64,000 nt of DNA from Candidatus Contendibacter sp. (GTDB lineage: Bacteria; Pseudomonadota; Gammaproteobacteria; Competibacterales; Competibacteraceae): positions 62,001 to 126,000 of the forward strand of contig JARSSP010000044.1 in the NCBI GenBank assembly GCA_029624675.1, in the 5' to 3' direction. The position numbers and the translations under genes are program-made. The notes beneath the pieces were generated by a model. It searched no databases. It was not told where the DNA came from and saw only the letters and a program-made list of their open reading frames with translations. Of the stretch, positions 63,883 to 64,000 are shown piece after piece. The stretch's first letter is position 1; the number at the start of each line of letters is the position of its first letter.

Positions 63883-64000
63883 ATGGCATTCAGCGCGAAT
63901 CTTGAAATGACGGGTTCCGAGGCCCGGATCACCCTTGAGGGGGAGCTTGACGCCGCGGTCGCCGATCAGTTTCGCCAAACCGTCGAACGCGCCGCGCAAG
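63883..64000 (+). CDS. STAS-domain protein, N-terminal part
   Basis: Cut by the window end after 39 codons. It starts MAFSANLEMTGSEARITLEG and continues ELDAAVADQFRQTVERAAQ, the first half of a STAS fold, with AGGAGG-type GGAGG ahead of the ATG. The phosphosite region is outside the window. Confidence 0.75.
   Translation, partial: MAFSANLEMTGSEARITLEGELDAAVADQFRQTVERAAQ

Overview
The window is GC-rich chromosomal DNA from a gammaproteobacterium. The gene order supports this: dksA-gluQ, rplM-rpsI, an algZ/algR-type pair, coq7, and an Rrf2-headed suf operon. Storage and fermentation genes sit together on it: a phasin, class I fructose-1,6-bisphosphatase, acetyl-CoA synthetase, a GlgX-type debranching enzyme, and fumarate reductase with a rhodoquinone enzyme. 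That mix resembles glycogen- and PHA-cycling bacteria such as the Competibacter lineage. The lineage is inferred from gene content, not shown.

Layout. 1-836: start of an Hsp20 gene and moaB. 1-3.6 kb: an AT-richer accessory stretch that looks like a small integron cassette cluster without a visible integrase. Its three cassette-like genes are an aegerolysin, a small HTH-like protein and a permuted papain-fold protein. They are separated by attC-like palindromes and followed by a 137-bp MITE. 3.6-8.1 kb: frdABCD followed by rquA, all on the minus strand. 8.4-11.2 kb: phosphopantetheinyl transferase, thiopurine methyltransferase and an MFS carrier. 11.2-18.3 kb: a minus-strand decaprenylphosphoryl-arabinose pathway (HAD-UbiA fusion, DprE1-like, DprE2-like) with a GT-C-like membrane protein, split by an IS200-type element nested in a DDE insertion sequence. 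18.3-23.1 kb: a broken AlbA-type gene, coq7, a ferredoxin, rplM-rpsI, tRNA-Gln, an algZ/algR pair and tRNA-Thr. 23.2-25.8 kb: degraded IS5/IS903-type and IS110-type elements around tRNA-Leu. 25.9-38.2 kb: dksA-gluQ, acs, an eIF2B-like protein, udg-rimI-sirB2, phasin, fbp, a FimX-like protein, ampD and a DUF1499 lipoprotein. 38.3-45.2 kb: the suf operon, regulator-sufB-[two AT-rich cargo genes]-sufCDSUT. 45.4-55.4 kb: a DMT exporter, a dCache-HAMP-GAF sensor, a YbaK-type deacylase, and a minus-strand operon joining amino-acid-ABC-like proteins (without an ATPase) to a SpoIIE/RsbU phosphatase. 55.9-64 kb: an outer-membrane barrel, then aldo/keto reductase, GMC oxidoreductase, AGE epimerase-like protein, STAS, GlgX and a second STAS gene cut by the window edge.

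The strongest functional stories are these. (i) A rhodoquinone-linked fumarate reductase operon, which fits anaerobic redox balancing. (ii) A D-arabinofuranosyl donor pathway in a Gram-negative. (iii) Sugar or glycogen enzymes interleaved with STAS proteins, with an RsbU phosphatase and ATPase-less ABC parts about 10 kb away. (iv) An attC cluster carrying an aegerolysin gene. All functions are read from sequence alone; no database search was run.
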